DNA of 64,000 nucleotides. Source: Nitrososphaerales archaeon. Its GTDB lineage: Archaea > Thermoproteota > Nitrososphaeria > Nitrososphaerales > CADDZS01. The notes below the pieces were generated by a model, which ran no database searches, had not been told where the DNA came from, and saw only the letters and a program-made list of their open reading frames with translations. The stretch spans positions 1-64,000 of the forward strand of contig JASHNZ010000038.1 in the NCBI GenBank assembly GCA_030041355.1, read 5' to 3'. Below are positions 8,325 to 16,983 of the stretch, piece after piece; within the stretch, counting starts at the first letter, position 1; every line of letters begins with the position of its first letter. The position numbers and the translations under genes were made by a program.

Positions 8325-9128
8325 TTACTCTTGAGGTTTTTGAAATAAGCTAAACTCGCAGAACGCGTCTCCTAATGCCGAACATTTGGTTTCTAAGCAC
8401 GTTACTTTTTTTTGAAAAAGAGTGTTTATTAGCCCGGTCATATGGCCGCGGATAAAATTGCTGTGAGGTTTGGTTGACTTCTGGCCTGAGCACTCAAAAG
8501 AATCATAGAGTCTTATTGTCGCGCTGAACGGAATAGCATTGAATCGAACGAGTTCAGGCCTTCCCCATCCTAAAGTGAGATATAAATTGCTGAGTTCTGG
8601 TATGCTCTCTTGCGCCAAGTCTCTTCCAAATACCTCAATCAGCCTTCTTGCATCACTCTCTCCAGTCGCTTCTCCTTCTTCGAATACAATCGTCTCTCCT
8701 CCGGTGCCGAATATTTCGCCTAGTCGGTTGAACATGTCACTGAAGACCTCTTTTCTGGCCAAAATCATGGTCTCCCCCGAATTCAGTTTGACAGGGAAAT
8801 GTATTGTATCGACCACTATTCCCTCAGTTCCCTCGACAACATTACAGCCTATCACATAGGGAGAACTGTCAATAAGTTGTTTCAGCCGGGCTGCTCGCAC
8901 GTCGTTTTCAGTTTCAGCAAAGAACCCCCAAATTCCTGTCTGCGTCTCGTGATTCATTGAAGTAAACCCCCCTAGTACACTTATGCCCGCGTCGGAAAGT
9001 ATCGAAGCAATACTGGCTAGCGCACTGGGGTCGTTCTTTATGTCTATCGAGAGTAAGAATACTTTCTTCTTGGGGTTGTAGTGGTAGCCGATAGTTTCCT
9101 TAGCTCTTTGAACGAGCTGGCGCGGCAT
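8325..9128 (-). CDS. ACT domain fused to V4R (4-vinyl reductase) domain
   Basis: 267 residues. Residues about 22-95 form an ACT domain (LLSIDIKNDPSALASIASILSDAGISVLGG), a small-molecule, often amino-acid, sensing fold. The C-terminal half ends in the V4R signature (CLETKCSALGDAFCEFSL, residues about 242-260), whose three cysteines probably bind a metal or a hydrophobic ligand. V4R domains occur in bacteriochlorophyll enzymes and in sensory or transcription proteins such as the XylR group. No DNA-binding domain is seen, so this is probably a ligand sensor that works through a partner. It lies just downstream of, and in the same direction as, a zinc-ribbon isoprenyl-synthase-like gene (71 nt). 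Confidence 0.85.
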   Translation of the reverse strand: MPRQLVQRAKETIGYHYNPKKKVFLLSIDIKNDPSALASIASILSDAGISVLGGFTSMNHETQTGIWGFFAETENDVRAARLKQLIDSSPYVIGCNVVEGTEGIVVDTIHFPVKLNSGETMILARKEVFSDMFNRLGEIFGTGGETIVFEEGEATGESDARRLIEVFGRDLAQESIPELSNLYLTLGWGRPELVRFNAIPFSATIRLYDSFECSGQKSTKPHSNFIRGHMTGLINTLFQKKVTCLETKCSALGDAFCEFSLFQKPQE

Positions 9129-9199
9129 TATGTTTCTGTGTTTCCTGTATGCCTTTCTATAAACGTATCAAGGCAAAAGGTTCCTGCTTTTGTGCATAT

Positions 9200-10159
9200 T
9201 CAAATCAAGGGCACCTCAGAGATCTTGCTGAGGTTCCGCAGTTTCCTCTGTGCTTCCGTCGGCTTGAGTTTGTCGGTACATTTTACAGCTTCTGAAGTCA
9301 AGTCTCTGCTTTCTGCAAGAGCTTTTTCTCTGTAAGATTTTGGATAATCAGGATCGCCAGAATCGTCGAAGAGCTGGTTGGCGGTTCCCATGTACAAGCC
9401 ATAATTTTTCAAGAGTAGTATTTCATCTTCTGAGCCTCTCCCAACAATTGCTCCCGCGGTGGTTCCAGCTGCGATGAGGGTCCCTCTCTTCCCTTGTGCA
9501 AGCTTAATTCCCTCTTCAAAGGTTAGGTCGGCTTTCGACCTTCTGGCCAGTTTCTCTTGTTCCTCGGCAAGGGAAGATTCTGCCAGTGCCGACCTAAAAG
9601 TTCTCATGACTCGATCAGATTCTGTTCTTCCCAGAATAGAATCGTAGGCGGAGAGTGCTTCAAACATTTCGGAAACAAGCCGAAGTGCGAGCGGTATCGC
9701 AACAGGGTCGCCGAACTCTCTCCATACGGTATTCTTGCCTCGTCTTTCATTTGTCCGGTCCATTATATCATCGCAAATCCTCCCAGCGATGAGCCCGAGT
9801 GAATAGCTATAAGCTAGAACCAGCGCATCATAGGATCGACCCCCAACGGCCTCACATGATATTTGTGGAATGACAGCACCGATCAAGTGATCGTTCATGT
9901 TAATCGCATAGCATACTGCAGCTTGATCTTTATGCAATTCTAGCAGCTTTGAATTGACTGGACGAATATAATTAACTAGCTCGTACGAAGTACGCATCAA
10001 TTCATTGGAATCATCTGGAATCGAGAATTCTGTTGATACGGTTGGCGGGCTCGCGAGAAAGCGAACATCTAACAGAGCATCTTTCAGAAACGTTCCGCAG
10101 TTTGAACAATAACGCTGAGTACCTGTGATTTCTGTTCCGCAGTTGATGCACTTGGTCAA
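9200..10159 (-). CDS. Zinc-ribbon-fused isoprenyl diphosphate synthase homologue, copy 1
   Basis: 319 residues. The N-terminal zinc ribbon has two CxxC knuckles (Cys4, Cys7, then Cys18, Cys21: CINCG ... YCSNCG). A linker of about 45 residues leads to an all-helical trans-isoprenyl-synthase-like domain. The first aspartate-rich motif is intact (CDDIMDRTNERRG, i.e. DDxxD followed by RRG). The second appears as QLFDDSGD, keeping DDxxD. The domain is shorter than usual between the motifs. Classical enzymes condense isopentenyl diphosphate with allylic diphosphates for archaeal lipids. The zinc ribbon and short body suggest a specialised or regulatory version. The start is TTG at 10159. A paralogue lies at 11011-12000. 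Confidence 0.85.
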   Translation of the reverse strand: MTKCINCGTEITGTQRYCSNCGTFLKDALLDVRFLASPPTVSTEFSIPDDSNELMRTSYELVNYIRPVNSKLLELHKDQAAVCYAINMNDHLIGAVIPQISCEAVGGRSYDALVLAYSYSLGLIAGRICDDIMDRTNERRGKNTVWREFGDPVAIPLALRLVSEMFEALSAYDSILGRTESDRVMRTFRSALAESSLAEEQEKLARRSKADLTFEEGIKLAQGKRGTLIAAGTTAGAIVGRGSEDEILLLKNYGLYMGTANQLFDDSGDPDYPKSYREKALAESRDLTSEAVKCTDKLKPTEAQRKLRNLSKISEVPLI

Positions 10160-10251
10160 CTTAAGGCCCTAAAGCTCCAATCGAGATTTCGTTGTTTAGT
10201 GCTTGTGGATTTGTGGTTAGGATTACAAATCTGATGATGCCTTTGACTTGT

Positions 10252-10260
10252 TTTATATAA
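10252..10260 (+). promoter_or_regulatory. TATA box of the SCP2-like gene
   Basis: A near-perfect archaeal TATA box (TTTATATAA) lies about 29 nt before the ATG at 10285. Normal spacing puts the transcription start at or just before that ATG. This argues for a leaderless transcript and against the upstream TTG at 10273. Confidence 0.6.
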
Positions 10261-10284
10261 TGAAGTCTTGAGTTGCATCTCAGT

Positions 10285-10710
10285 ATGCTCATATTCCCAA
10301 GCAAGGAATGGGTGGGCAGTTTCATAGAGAAGCTGAATTCCAGTCCTGATTTCGCCGACGCTGGAGAGAATTGGGAAGGAGACATCGTTTTCGTCATTGA
10401 AATGGACGAGAATTTTCCCAGGACATCATGCGTCTATCTCGACCTTTTCAGAGGAAGGTGCAGAAAGTACGATTATCTTGAAAATTGCGAAGAGTCAACA
10501 ATGCCTCAATCAGAGTTCAAGTATATGGGACCCTATGGGAACTGGGTCAAACTGATCAACAAGGAGCTAGATCCCATAAAGGGGATAATTACAGGCAAGT
10601 TCAAACTGGAAGGGCCATTAATGAAAATAATCACGAATAGAAAAGCAGCGAAAGAGATCGTCAACGTTGCCGCGACGATCGAAAGCGATGTTCAAAAGAA
10701 GACGGTCTGA
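10285..10710 (+). CDS. SCP2-like (sterol carrier protein type 2) domain protein
   Basis: 141 residues from the chosen ATG. A helix, SKEWVGSFIEKLNSSPDF, is followed by GENWEGDIVFVIEMDENFP and a run of beta strands, then PYGNWVKLINKELDPIKGIITGKFKLEGPLMKIITNRKAAKEIV. This matches the usual SCP2 order and the terminal KLEGxxxxxxxN..A pattern. SCP2 domains bind lipids or acyl-CoA in a hydrophobic tunnel. The gene lies between the two isoprenyl-synthase-like genes, on the opposite strand, which makes a lipid-related ligand plausible but unproven. The start is fixed by the TATA box spacing. Confidence 0.75.
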   Translation: MLIFPSKEWVGSFIEKLNSSPDFADAGENWEGDIVFVIEMDENFPRTSCVYLDLFRGRCRKYDYLENCEESTMPQSEFKYMGPYGNWVKLINKELDPIKGIITGKFKLEGPLMKIITNRKAAKEIVNVAATIESDVQKKTV

Positions 10711-11010
10711 AGATACTTGCGAATTGGTAAGCAATGCATACAGTATGCAGCGCGCATGTTTTGCGCTCTTTAAATAACGCGGATGAAGCATGGCTTCTAT
10801 ATTGTCCGTGTACTGTTAGTCCTTGTTTTAATTTGGGAGCTACAAGAGTTGTATTGAAACCATTGTGAAGCTGGAATACCTTGGAGGACTATTCTGCCGC
10901 AAATCTGATTTGGCAGAGTACGAGGCTACTTAACAACAGTTTGCTAGCCCTTCTCTCTACTGGTTGCGGGGCGAATTTGCGACAAATCAAACATATAAAG
11001 TCTCAAAATG
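10711..11010. other. Intergenic region, no gene seen
   Basis: About 300 bases between convergent genes. A TATA-like TTTAAATAA occurs near 10770, but no supported frame follows it. It may be remnant DNA from the duplication that produced the two flanking paralogues, though I cannot align any part to either gene. Confidence 0.3.
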
Positions 11011-12000
11011 TCAAAGCAAGGGGATTTCGGACATTTTGCACAGCTCTCGCAATTTCCTCTGTGCATCAGTATGCTTGAGCTGGTCAGTGCATTTAATGCC
11101 TTCCGCTGTCAGATCTCTGCTTTCAGCTAGGGCTTTTTCTCTGTAAGACTGCGGATAATCGGGATCTCTCGAGTCGTCGAAGAGTTGATTTGCCGTACCC
11201 ATGGCCTTTCCATAATTTTTCAAAAGCTCAATTTCGAGCTCTGTTCCGCCTCCGACAATCGCGCCGGTTGTCGTTCCCGCAGCAACGAGAATTCCCCTCT
11301 TTCCTTGCGCAAGCTTGATTCCTTCCCCAAATGTCAGTAAAGCTTTAGACCTCGTAGCCAATTTCTCCTCTTCCTCGGCGCGAGCAGACTCCACGAGTGC
11401 CAATCTGAAGGTTCTATTGACTCTTTCCGAGCCAACACGTCCTAAAACGAGATCGTAACCCGACAGAGCTTCAAACATTTCAGAGACAAGTTGCAATCCC
11501 AGCGGTATAGCGACTGGATCACCAAATTGCCTCCATACAGTTCGCTTTCCCCTTCGCTCGTTTGTCCTATCCATCATGTCATCGCAAATTCTTCCAGCTA
11601 TCAAACCAAGTGAGTAGGCATAAGCGAGAGCGAGGGCATCGTAAGCTCTGCCTCCAACTGCCTCACAACAAATCTGAGGCAGGATAGCACCAGCCAAATG
11701 ATCATTCATGTTAATTGCATAGAGTACCGGCGGTTGATCTTTGTGTGCCTCTAACAGTTTTGAATTGACCGGTTGAGCATAATCGAGTAGCTCATAAAGA
11801 GGACCCTGCGCAAAATCCGTCGCAGATTTCTTAAGTGCGTTCTCGGTTGTTGTATGTGGAATTTCTAAAGTCGTGGGCTGAAGACTCGAGGCGACCGGGA
11901 AACCAAGGTCCGAGGAAGCATCCCTCAAACGTACTCCGCAGGAAGGGCAAAATCTATGATAAGGCGAGATCTCTCTTCCGCACTTCGGACACGAAGGCAT
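11011..12000 (-). CDS. Zinc-ribbon-fused isoprenyl diphosphate synthase homologue, copy 2
   Basis: 329 residues, closely similar to the gene at 9200-10159 along its whole length. It has a zinc ribbon (CPKCG ... FCPSCG), a linker about 10 residues longer, and a helical domain with CDDMMDRTNERRG and QLFDDSRD. Shared blocks include INMNDHLAGAILPQICCEAVGGRAYDALALAYAYSLGLIAGR and the C-terminal AQRKLRELCKMSEI. Both aspartate motifs are kept, so ligand or diphosphate binding is likely retained. Divergence is concentrated in the linker, as expected after an old tandem duplication. The ATG start is at 12000. It may form an enzyme complex or heterodimer with copy 1, which is inference. Confidence 0.85.
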   Translation of the reverse strand: MPSCPKCGREISPYHRFCPSCGVRLRDASSDLGFPVASSLQPTTLEIPHTTTENALKKSATDFAQGPLYELLDYAQPVNSKLLEAHKDQPPVLYAINMNDHLAGAILPQICCEAVGGRAYDALALAYAYSLGLIAGRICDDMMDRTNERRGKRTVWRQFGDPVAIPLGLQLVSEMFEALSGYDLVLGRVGSERVNRTFRLALVESARAEEEEKLATRSKALLTFGEGIKLAQGKRGILVAAGTTTGAIVGGGTELEIELLKNYGKAMGTANQLFDDSRDPDYPQSYREKALAESRDLTAEGIKCTDQLKHTDAQRKLRELCKMSEIPLL

Positions 12001-12119
12001 CTAGTTGGTTTCGTGTTCTGCATCTCTATTATGTTTTTGCGAGCAGGACTCCAAAATAATTTTGAACTACTGGCCTGAACTCTAGTCGCTAGACAATCTG
12101 CCTCGGGTTTGCCTGTTCT

Positions 12120-12569
12120 CTACTTCCAAGAGACGGAAAATGGTGTACTCTTGTCAATCAATCTAAAAATAAAGTGCTTTAGATATCTGTCAATTTTCAG
12201 ATTAAGAGCTTCCTTCGGATCTACCCATATTATCGACTGAATCTCGTCAGAGTCTACCCTTGCTTCCTGTTTTCCATGCGCCTCACAAAGATAGTCGAAG
12301 AAAATGAAATGCGCGTCATTCTTCCAAAATTCCCTTGGATTGATCACCTGTTGGATTGAGAGAAGTTCGATCACTTTTACATCCAATCCAACTTCTTCCC
12401 TACATTCTCTGACCAGTGCGTCTTCGCAGGTTTCTCCTAATTCGACGTGCCCGCCTGGCACTGTGTAGATTCCCGGCCATTTGTGCGAGTCGCAGAGGAG
12501 AACTTTTCCCTGATCGTTTTCGATAAGAGCTCCTACAGTTGGCTCTGGGAAAATCTGTTTTCTATCCAT
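12120..12569 (-). CDS. Nudix hydrolase
   Basis: 149 residues with a perfect Nudix box, Gx5Ex7REUxEExGU (GGHVELGETCEDALV then RECREEVGL), at residues about 38-61. It hydrolyses nucleoside diphosphates linked to another group, using the Glu residues of the box to hold Mg2+. The opening PTVGALIENDQGKVLLCDSHKWPGIYTVPGG is typical of MutT/ADP-ribose-type members. The C-terminal part (DEIQSIIWVDPKEAL) is the usual end strand. Specificity cannot be read. It follows a helical-repeat protein on the same strand by 48 nt. Confidence 0.93.
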   Translation of the reverse strand: MDRKQIFPEPTVGALIENDQGKVLLCDSHKWPGIYTVPGGHVELGETCEDALVRECREEVGLDVKVIELLSIQQVINPREFWKNDAHFIFFDYLCEAHGKQEARVDSDEIQSIIWVDPKEALNLKIDRYLKHFIFRLIDKSTPFSVSWK

Positions 12570-12617
12570 CTAATCGTCATACTCGCAAAAAATCGATCCT
12601 TCAACTTCAGATTTTAT

Positions 12618-13085
12618 TCATCGCCTAATTAGTTTCTCAGTTTCGTGAAATTGTTTCAAGTAGATCTCTCTATCCTCCGTGTCAAGCATCAGTTTGTCTA
12701 ACTGGGTGCGAGCCTTGCTAAGATACCTTTCTGCCGTCACGTAATCTTTAACGATCGCATGCGCTCGCGCCATTGCCTCATTCGCCGTGTGCACGATGTC
12801 GGACAGTCCATCTTTTTGGCAAATCTCTAAACATGACTTGGCAAACTGCAATGCTAATCTAGGCTCACCTATAGCACCGTAGATTCTTGAAATCTGCCAT
12901 GCGCCTACAGCTCTATTCCTTGGAGAACCAACTAGACTCCAGTGGTAGGCTGAAGCATGCGCTAGGTTCAACATCCGCATATCATCCTTGACAGTCCTCT
13001 TTTTCTTAACCAAATAGTCCCACGCTTGATTGAAACATCGAGCTGCGGTTTTGCGATGATACCGGCGTTCACTTTTTGACATCAT
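12618..13085 (-). CDS. Helical (TPR-like) hypothetical protein
   Basis: 155 residues, almost all helical and basic. Blocks such as RCFNQAWDYLVKKKRT, SAYHWSLVGSPRNRAVGAWQISRIYGAIGEPRLALQFAKSCLEIC and AMARAHAIVKDYVTAERYLSKARTQL have the small/aromatic spacing of tetratricopeptide-like helix pairs. No catalytic motif is visible. Such proteins usually mediate protein contacts. It heads a two-gene same-strand pair with the Nudix hydrolase, divergent from the LLM oxidoreductase. Confidence 0.75.
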   Translation of the reverse strand: MMSKSERRYHRKTAARCFNQAWDYLVKKKRTVKDDMRMLNLAHASAYHWSLVGSPRNRAVGAWQISRIYGAIGEPRLALQFAKSCLEICQKDGLSDIVHTANEAMARAHAIVKDYVTAERYLSKARTQLDKLMLDTEDREIYLKQFHETEKLIRR

Positions 13086-13151
13086 GACGTCCCATCGATA
13101 ATAGCTATTTTCAAAAGGATAAGTGCTTGTCTATAATGGGATAAATCTGCA

Positions 13152-14105
13152 TTGTTTTCCATTAAGAACTGTGGATTGATGATTGAGCCCCAAGAGGGAA
13201 TGAAGGTTGAAGAGGTTATTGACTGGGCTCTATATGCTGAGAAAGAGGGCTATGGTTACATCTTTAGATCTGATCACTTGCTCGGGCTAGCAACGGAGAA
13301 AGGAGAAAACAAAGAAATCGATTCATCGGAATGCTGGGTGACTCTAGGCGCTCTTGCGGCGAAAACGGCCAATGTTAAATTCGGACCGTTAGTTAGTCCA
13401 GTCGGTTTCAGGAACCCGGCTCTTCTTGCAAGAATGGCATGTACCCTTGACTCCTATTCCAGTGGACGCATGTGTCTGGGCTTGGGAGCCGGGTGGAACG
13501 AGTTCGAATACAAAGCTCACGGATACGAATTTCCTCCATTCAAAATTAGAAGAAAACAGGTCGAGGAAGGCTACAAAATAGTGAGGGAGCTGACGGAGGG
13601 CAAGAGAGTGGATTTTGATGGAGAGTACTATTCTGCTCACGTGGACTGCTACCCCCGGCCGGCAAAAGGAAGGGTGCATCTCATCGGTGGTGGAAGGCAT
13701 CCAAAAATCGTTCGAACACTTGCAAAATACGTCGATGAGTGGAATGTCTTCAACTGCCCGGATGAGACTTTCCAGAAACTTAAGCAGATCTTGCTTGAGA
13801 GTAAATCCTCTGACAAAGCGATTGAGATTTCGCAAATGGGTTCGTTTCTGGTAGCAGAAAGCCAGATCAAGTTAAATTCGAAACTAGAGAAATTTGGCCA
13901 GACGCGAGGTCTAGGATCCGATCCACACGAAGTTGCGAATAAGCTAAAAGAAGGTGGCAGGTTATGCGGCGTAGTCGAAGAATTCATTGATCAAGTGAAT
14001 GAAAGAGTGGGTGCCGGTATTCAGAAATTCTACTTCCAGATCCTTGATCATAAGGATAAGGAAATGGTTGATACGCTCACCGACACGCTCAAAACCAAGT
14101 TCTAG
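13152..14105 (+). CDS. LLM-class flavin- or F420-dependent oxidoreductase
   Basis: 317 residues with the bacterial-luciferase TIM-barrel layout. Visible elements are the opening GLMIEPQEGMKVEEVIDWALYAEKEGYGYIFRSDHL, the strand VKFGPLVSPVGFRNPALLARMACTLDSYSSGRMCLGLGAGW, GYEFPPFKIRRKQVEEGYKIVRELTEGKRVDFDGEYY, and the late GGGRHPKIVRTLAKYVDEWN. In archaea these enzymes usually use coenzyme F420 or FMN, and the SGR...LGLGAGW block is common to F420-dependent members. Substrate is unknown. The start is TTG at 13152. It is followed by a methyltransferase gene 66 nt downstream. Confidence 0.9.
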   Translation: MFSIKNCGLMIEPQEGMKVEEVIDWALYAEKEGYGYIFRSDHLLGLATEKGENKEIDSSECWVTLGALAAKTANVKFGPLVSPVGFRNPALLARMACTLDSYSSGRMCLGLGAGWNEFEYKAHGYEFPPFKIRRKQVEEGYKIVRELTEGKRVDFDGEYYSAHVDCYPRPAKGRVHLIGGGRHPKIVRTLAKYVDEWNVFNCPDETFQKLKQILLESKSSDKAIEISQMGSFLVAESQIKLNSKLEKFGQTRGLGSDPHEVANKLKEGGRLCGVVEEFIDQVNERVGAGIQKFYFQILDHKDKEMVDTLTDTLKTKF

Positions 14106-14171
14106 AAGAAAGAATTTCTTGGAACAACTTAGATTCTAAGCTAATGCTAAATCTGCCAATTTTAAGGAAAT

Positions 14172-14999
14172 ATGAATTTATTTTTGCCAAAACCAGAGAA
14201 TCGTTATACAAAGCTCGCAAGATACTACGATGCGATTTACCACAATATAATTGATTATGAGAAGCGAACGAGCTATTTAGAACGAATAATCAAGAAATTT
14301 CACAAGGGAAGGATAAAGTCGATTCTTGACATCGCCTGTGGAACTGGAAATTTTACTTTTCTTTTCGCTCAGAGAGGTTACAAAGTGACTGGAATAGATC
14401 TCTCTAAAGACATGATTCGAGTCGCCAGAGGGAAGCGCAGGGCTTCCAAAGATAATCCCGAATTTTTCGAAATGGATATGTGCGACGTTCACCTGAATAA
14501 GAAATACGATGCAGCTACCACCATGTTTGGAGGCTTTGGTTATCTGCTGAGTTATAATGATGTTAGAGAATTTTTGGCCGGCGTGAAACGAAGTCTAAAC
14601 AAAAATGGTCTATTAATTTTCGAATTCTGGCATGTCTCTGCGGTTCGACCAGATTCATCGAGCAAGAATGGTTTCACGACATTTGTGAAAGCTCGAGATC
14701 GTGACAAGCTGATCATCAGGCTCGATACGAACAAATTCGATCCGTCCACTGACATTTGTGATATAACTTTCGACACATTCGTAATCAGTACCAAGACTAG
14801 AAGACTGCTTGACACTTTTTCGGAAAGGCACCTTTTGAAGACCTATACAATTTCTGAGATGACGAATCTGCTTCAGGAAAGTGGTTTCATGGTATTGGGA
14901 TTCTATGAAGATACGCTAGGTTCTTCTGGCAAAATCGAGTCTGCTCGGCAATCCTCATTTAGGGTCTTGACTGTTGCTACTCCAAAGATCCTTTCGTGA
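14172..14999 (+). CDS. SAM-dependent methyltransferase (class I)
   Basis: 275 residues. SAM-binding motif I is ILDIACGTGNFTFLFAQRGY (residues about 54-73), followed by the acidic strand end VTGIDLSKDMI, motif II (EFFEMDMCDVHL) and the usual RSLNKNGLLIFEF strand. The C-terminal part (DICDITFDTFVISTKTRRLLDTFSERHLLKTYTISEM) is the extra beta region seen in small-molecule methyltransferases. The substrate is unknown. It is the first of three consecutive methyltransferase genes on this strand, with 15 nt to the next, suggesting one operon acting on one pathway or modification. Confidence 0.92.
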   Translation: MNLFLPKPENRYTKLARYYDAIYHNIIDYEKRTSYLERIIKKFHKGRIKSILDIACGTGNFTFLFAQRGYKVTGIDLSKDMIRVARGKRRASKDNPEFFEMDMCDVHLNKKYDAATTMFGGFGYLLSYNDVREFLAGVKRSLNKNGLLIFEFWHVSAVRPDSSSKNGFTTFVKARDRDKLIIRLDTNKFDPSTDICDITFDTFVISTKTRRLLDTFSERHLLKTYTISEMTNLLQESGFMVLGFYEDTLGSSGKIESARQSSFRVLTVATPKILS

Positions 15000-15014
15000 T
15001 GGATAGGTGAAATT

Positions 15015-16082
15015 TTGCAGGCAAGCATTGAACTAGAATTAGAACCAAAGGAAGCGTTCGAAGAATTTGTTTCACAGCTCCGCGACAGTCTTGAGAAACG
15101 TAAGATAGAATTCTCATTAGGTGAAAAAAGCGAGATCGTGGAAGGACAGATAAGAATTGGTAAAGTTGTCGAGTGGCTGCCTCCCAAGAGAATTGTGATC
15201 GAGTGGCGTACAGCTGCTGCTTGGGATCCAACCGAGGTTTCTAAACTTAGATTTGAATTCGAGCCTCTTGGAAACGGTCAAACTAGGATTACCATGGTAA
15301 ATGAGAGCTGGGGACGTGTCGTCGGAGACAAGGGAAGATCGTTAGCCGAATGGTTCGCCGACGAAATGGCTACAAATACTCTCGAAGCAATGAGTCCAAG
15401 ACGATTCGTAAATTGGCTCGCTGATCGCAGAGCGCGCAAGCCACAGGGGGCGCAAGCAAGAGAAACATATCGCAATCCCATTTACCATCGACCGAACTTT
15501 ATGGCAATATTTGATTACCTTAAACTCAAACAAGACGATTATCTTCTAGAGGTTGGCTGCGGAGGTGGAGCGTTTCTATTCGATGCGCTCAAGAGTGGAT
15601 GCAAAGCAGCGGCAATAGATCACAGCCCGGACATGGTCAAGCTTGCTAGAGAAGTAAATTCGGATGCAATTCTTCAGAAGCGTTTGGAAATTGTAGAGTC
15701 CGAAGCTGACACCATACCCTACAGTGATAACAAGTTCACATGCGCTGTATCGACTGGAGTGTTTGCCTTCATTGAAAGGCCTGTGGTAGCACTTTCAGAA
15801 ATTCATAGAGTGTTGCAGAAAAGTGGTCGCCTCGTTCTATTCACGGGTTCCAAGGAGCTCAAAGGAACGCCGGCCGCGCCTGAACCAATCGCTTCGCTAT
15901 TGCACTTTTACGAGGATGAAGAGTTGGTTAAGTTGGGCCGGCAGGCTGGTTTTGAGGAAGCAAGAGTTGAGAGGCCCAATTTTGAACACTATGCACGCGA
16001 AGCAAAAATTCCTGAAGAAGCTATGCCGCTTTTTTCAGGACCGGTAAATAATGGTCAGTTCCTCTTGGCACGCAAAGCCTAA
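15015..16082 (+). CDS. SRPBCC (AHSA1-like) domain fused to SAM methyltransferase
   Basis: 355 residues, two domains. Residues 1-150 look like an SRPBCC/AHSA1 lipid- or ligand-binding fold: IELELEPKEAFEEFVSQLRDSL, VVEWLPPKRIVIEWRTAAAWDPTEVSKLRFEFEPLGNGQTRITMVNESWG. Residues about 155-355 are a class I methyltransferase: LLEVGCGGGAFLFDALKSG (motif I), AAIDHSPDMVKLA, then the ubiE-like DNKFTCAVSTGVFAFIERPVVALSEIHRVLQKSGRLVLFTG. The start is TTG at 15015. It lies between two other methyltransferase genes, and its stop abuts the ATG of the next. The SRPBCC part may present the hydrophobic substrate to the catalytic part, which is inference. Confidence 0.88.
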   Translation: MQASIELELEPKEAFEEFVSQLRDSLEKRKIEFSLGEKSEIVEGQIRIGKVVEWLPPKRIVIEWRTAAAWDPTEVSKLRFEFEPLGNGQTRITMVNESWGRVVGDKGRSLAEWFADEMATNTLEAMSPRRFVNWLADRRARKPQGAQARETYRNPIYHRPNFMAIFDYLKLKQDDYLLEVGCGGGAFLFDALKSGCKAAAIDHSPDMVKLAREVNSDAILQKRLEIVESEADTIPYSDNKFTCAVSTGVFAFIERPVVALSEIHRVLQKSGRLVLFTGSKELKGTPAAPEPIASLLHFYEDEELVKLGRQAGFEEARVERPNFEHYAREAKIPEEAMPLFSGPVNNGQFLLARKA

Positions 16083-16763
16083 ATGAATTTAATTCGACCG
16101 TTGGAAAGTTTGAATTCGCAAGATCAACTAGCTGACACTTGGCTCTACTGGTACTGGGGCAAAGAGGGCAGCGTAGAGCCAGAGCTTCCACCGCTTGCAG
16201 ACCTTTTTGCAAGCAATAATGTTTCTACGATTTTGGACTTGGGTTGCGGAACGGGTAGGCACACTATCTTCTTCACAAAGAGAGGATTCAAAGTCTTTGG
16301 TTTTGATCAGTCGGAAAAGGCGATCGCCCGAGCAAAAGAGCTTCTCGGGAAGGAAAAATTGAATGCAAATCTCAAGCTTTGGAACATGATTGACTTTCCT
16401 TATCCATACGACGATTCATTTTTCTCGGCAGTCATTTCAACTAAAGTCATTCATCACACAACTAAAGAGAATATCAGCAAAATAGCTTGTGAGATTTCTA
16501 GGATAACAAAGGATGGTGGGTATCTGTTTCTCGAGGTTCCCACTCAAGAGAAGTTAAGGGGGATTTCCGAAAAAGGAGAAAGCTATGAGAAGGTTGAGAG
16601 TGGCACAGTCGTTTTCCGCGAAGGTGAAGAAAAAGGGATTTTACATCATTACTTCACAGCAGAGGAGCTGCCTGTCACGTTTAGTAACTACAATGTGGTC
16701 GATATTCATACCAGAGAAGAGCATTATTGTTTTACCGCAACCAAAGACAGACACCTAATGTGA
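16083..16763 (+). CDS. SAM-dependent methyltransferase (class I)
   Basis: 226 residues. Motif I is ILDLGCGTGRHTIFFTKRGF (residues about 49-68), followed by VFGFDQSEKAIARAKELL and the ubiE-type motif region FPYPYDDSFFSAVISTKVIHHTTKENISKIACEISRITKDGGYLFLEV. The ATG follows the preceding stop with no gap, so translation is probably coupled. Together with the two upstream genes this is a three-methyltransferase operon. The C-terminal HHYFTAEELPVTFSNYNVVDIHTREEHYCF is the usual cap of small-molecule or lipid methyltransferases. Confidence 0.92.
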   Translation: MNLIRPLESLNSQDQLADTWLYWYWGKEGSVEPELPPLADLFASNNVSTILDLGCGTGRHTIFFTKRGFKVFGFDQSEKAIARAKELLGKEKLNANLKLWNMIDFPYPYDDSFFSAVISTKVIHHTTKENISKIACEISRITKDGGYLFLEVPTQEKLRGISEKGESYEKVESGTVVFREGEEKGILHHYFTAEELPVTFSNYNVVDIHTREEHYCFTATKDRHLM

Positions 16764-16983
16764 CTTGAACATCTTCGAATCACCTTAAAGAAAATAGTTG
16801 AAATGTTCCCCACGTAGAATCGTTTGGGCCGGCGGAATATCCCTCTAGAACAAATCGAGCACATTCAAGTAACTTTATCGCATGTTTGGTTTTGAAAAAC
16901 CGAATTCTCTCAAGAAGAAAGCAAAGGTTTATTTTACAGTAAAATTGCAGTAATAGGCCCGAAAATAAAGAGGCTGAGCTTGA

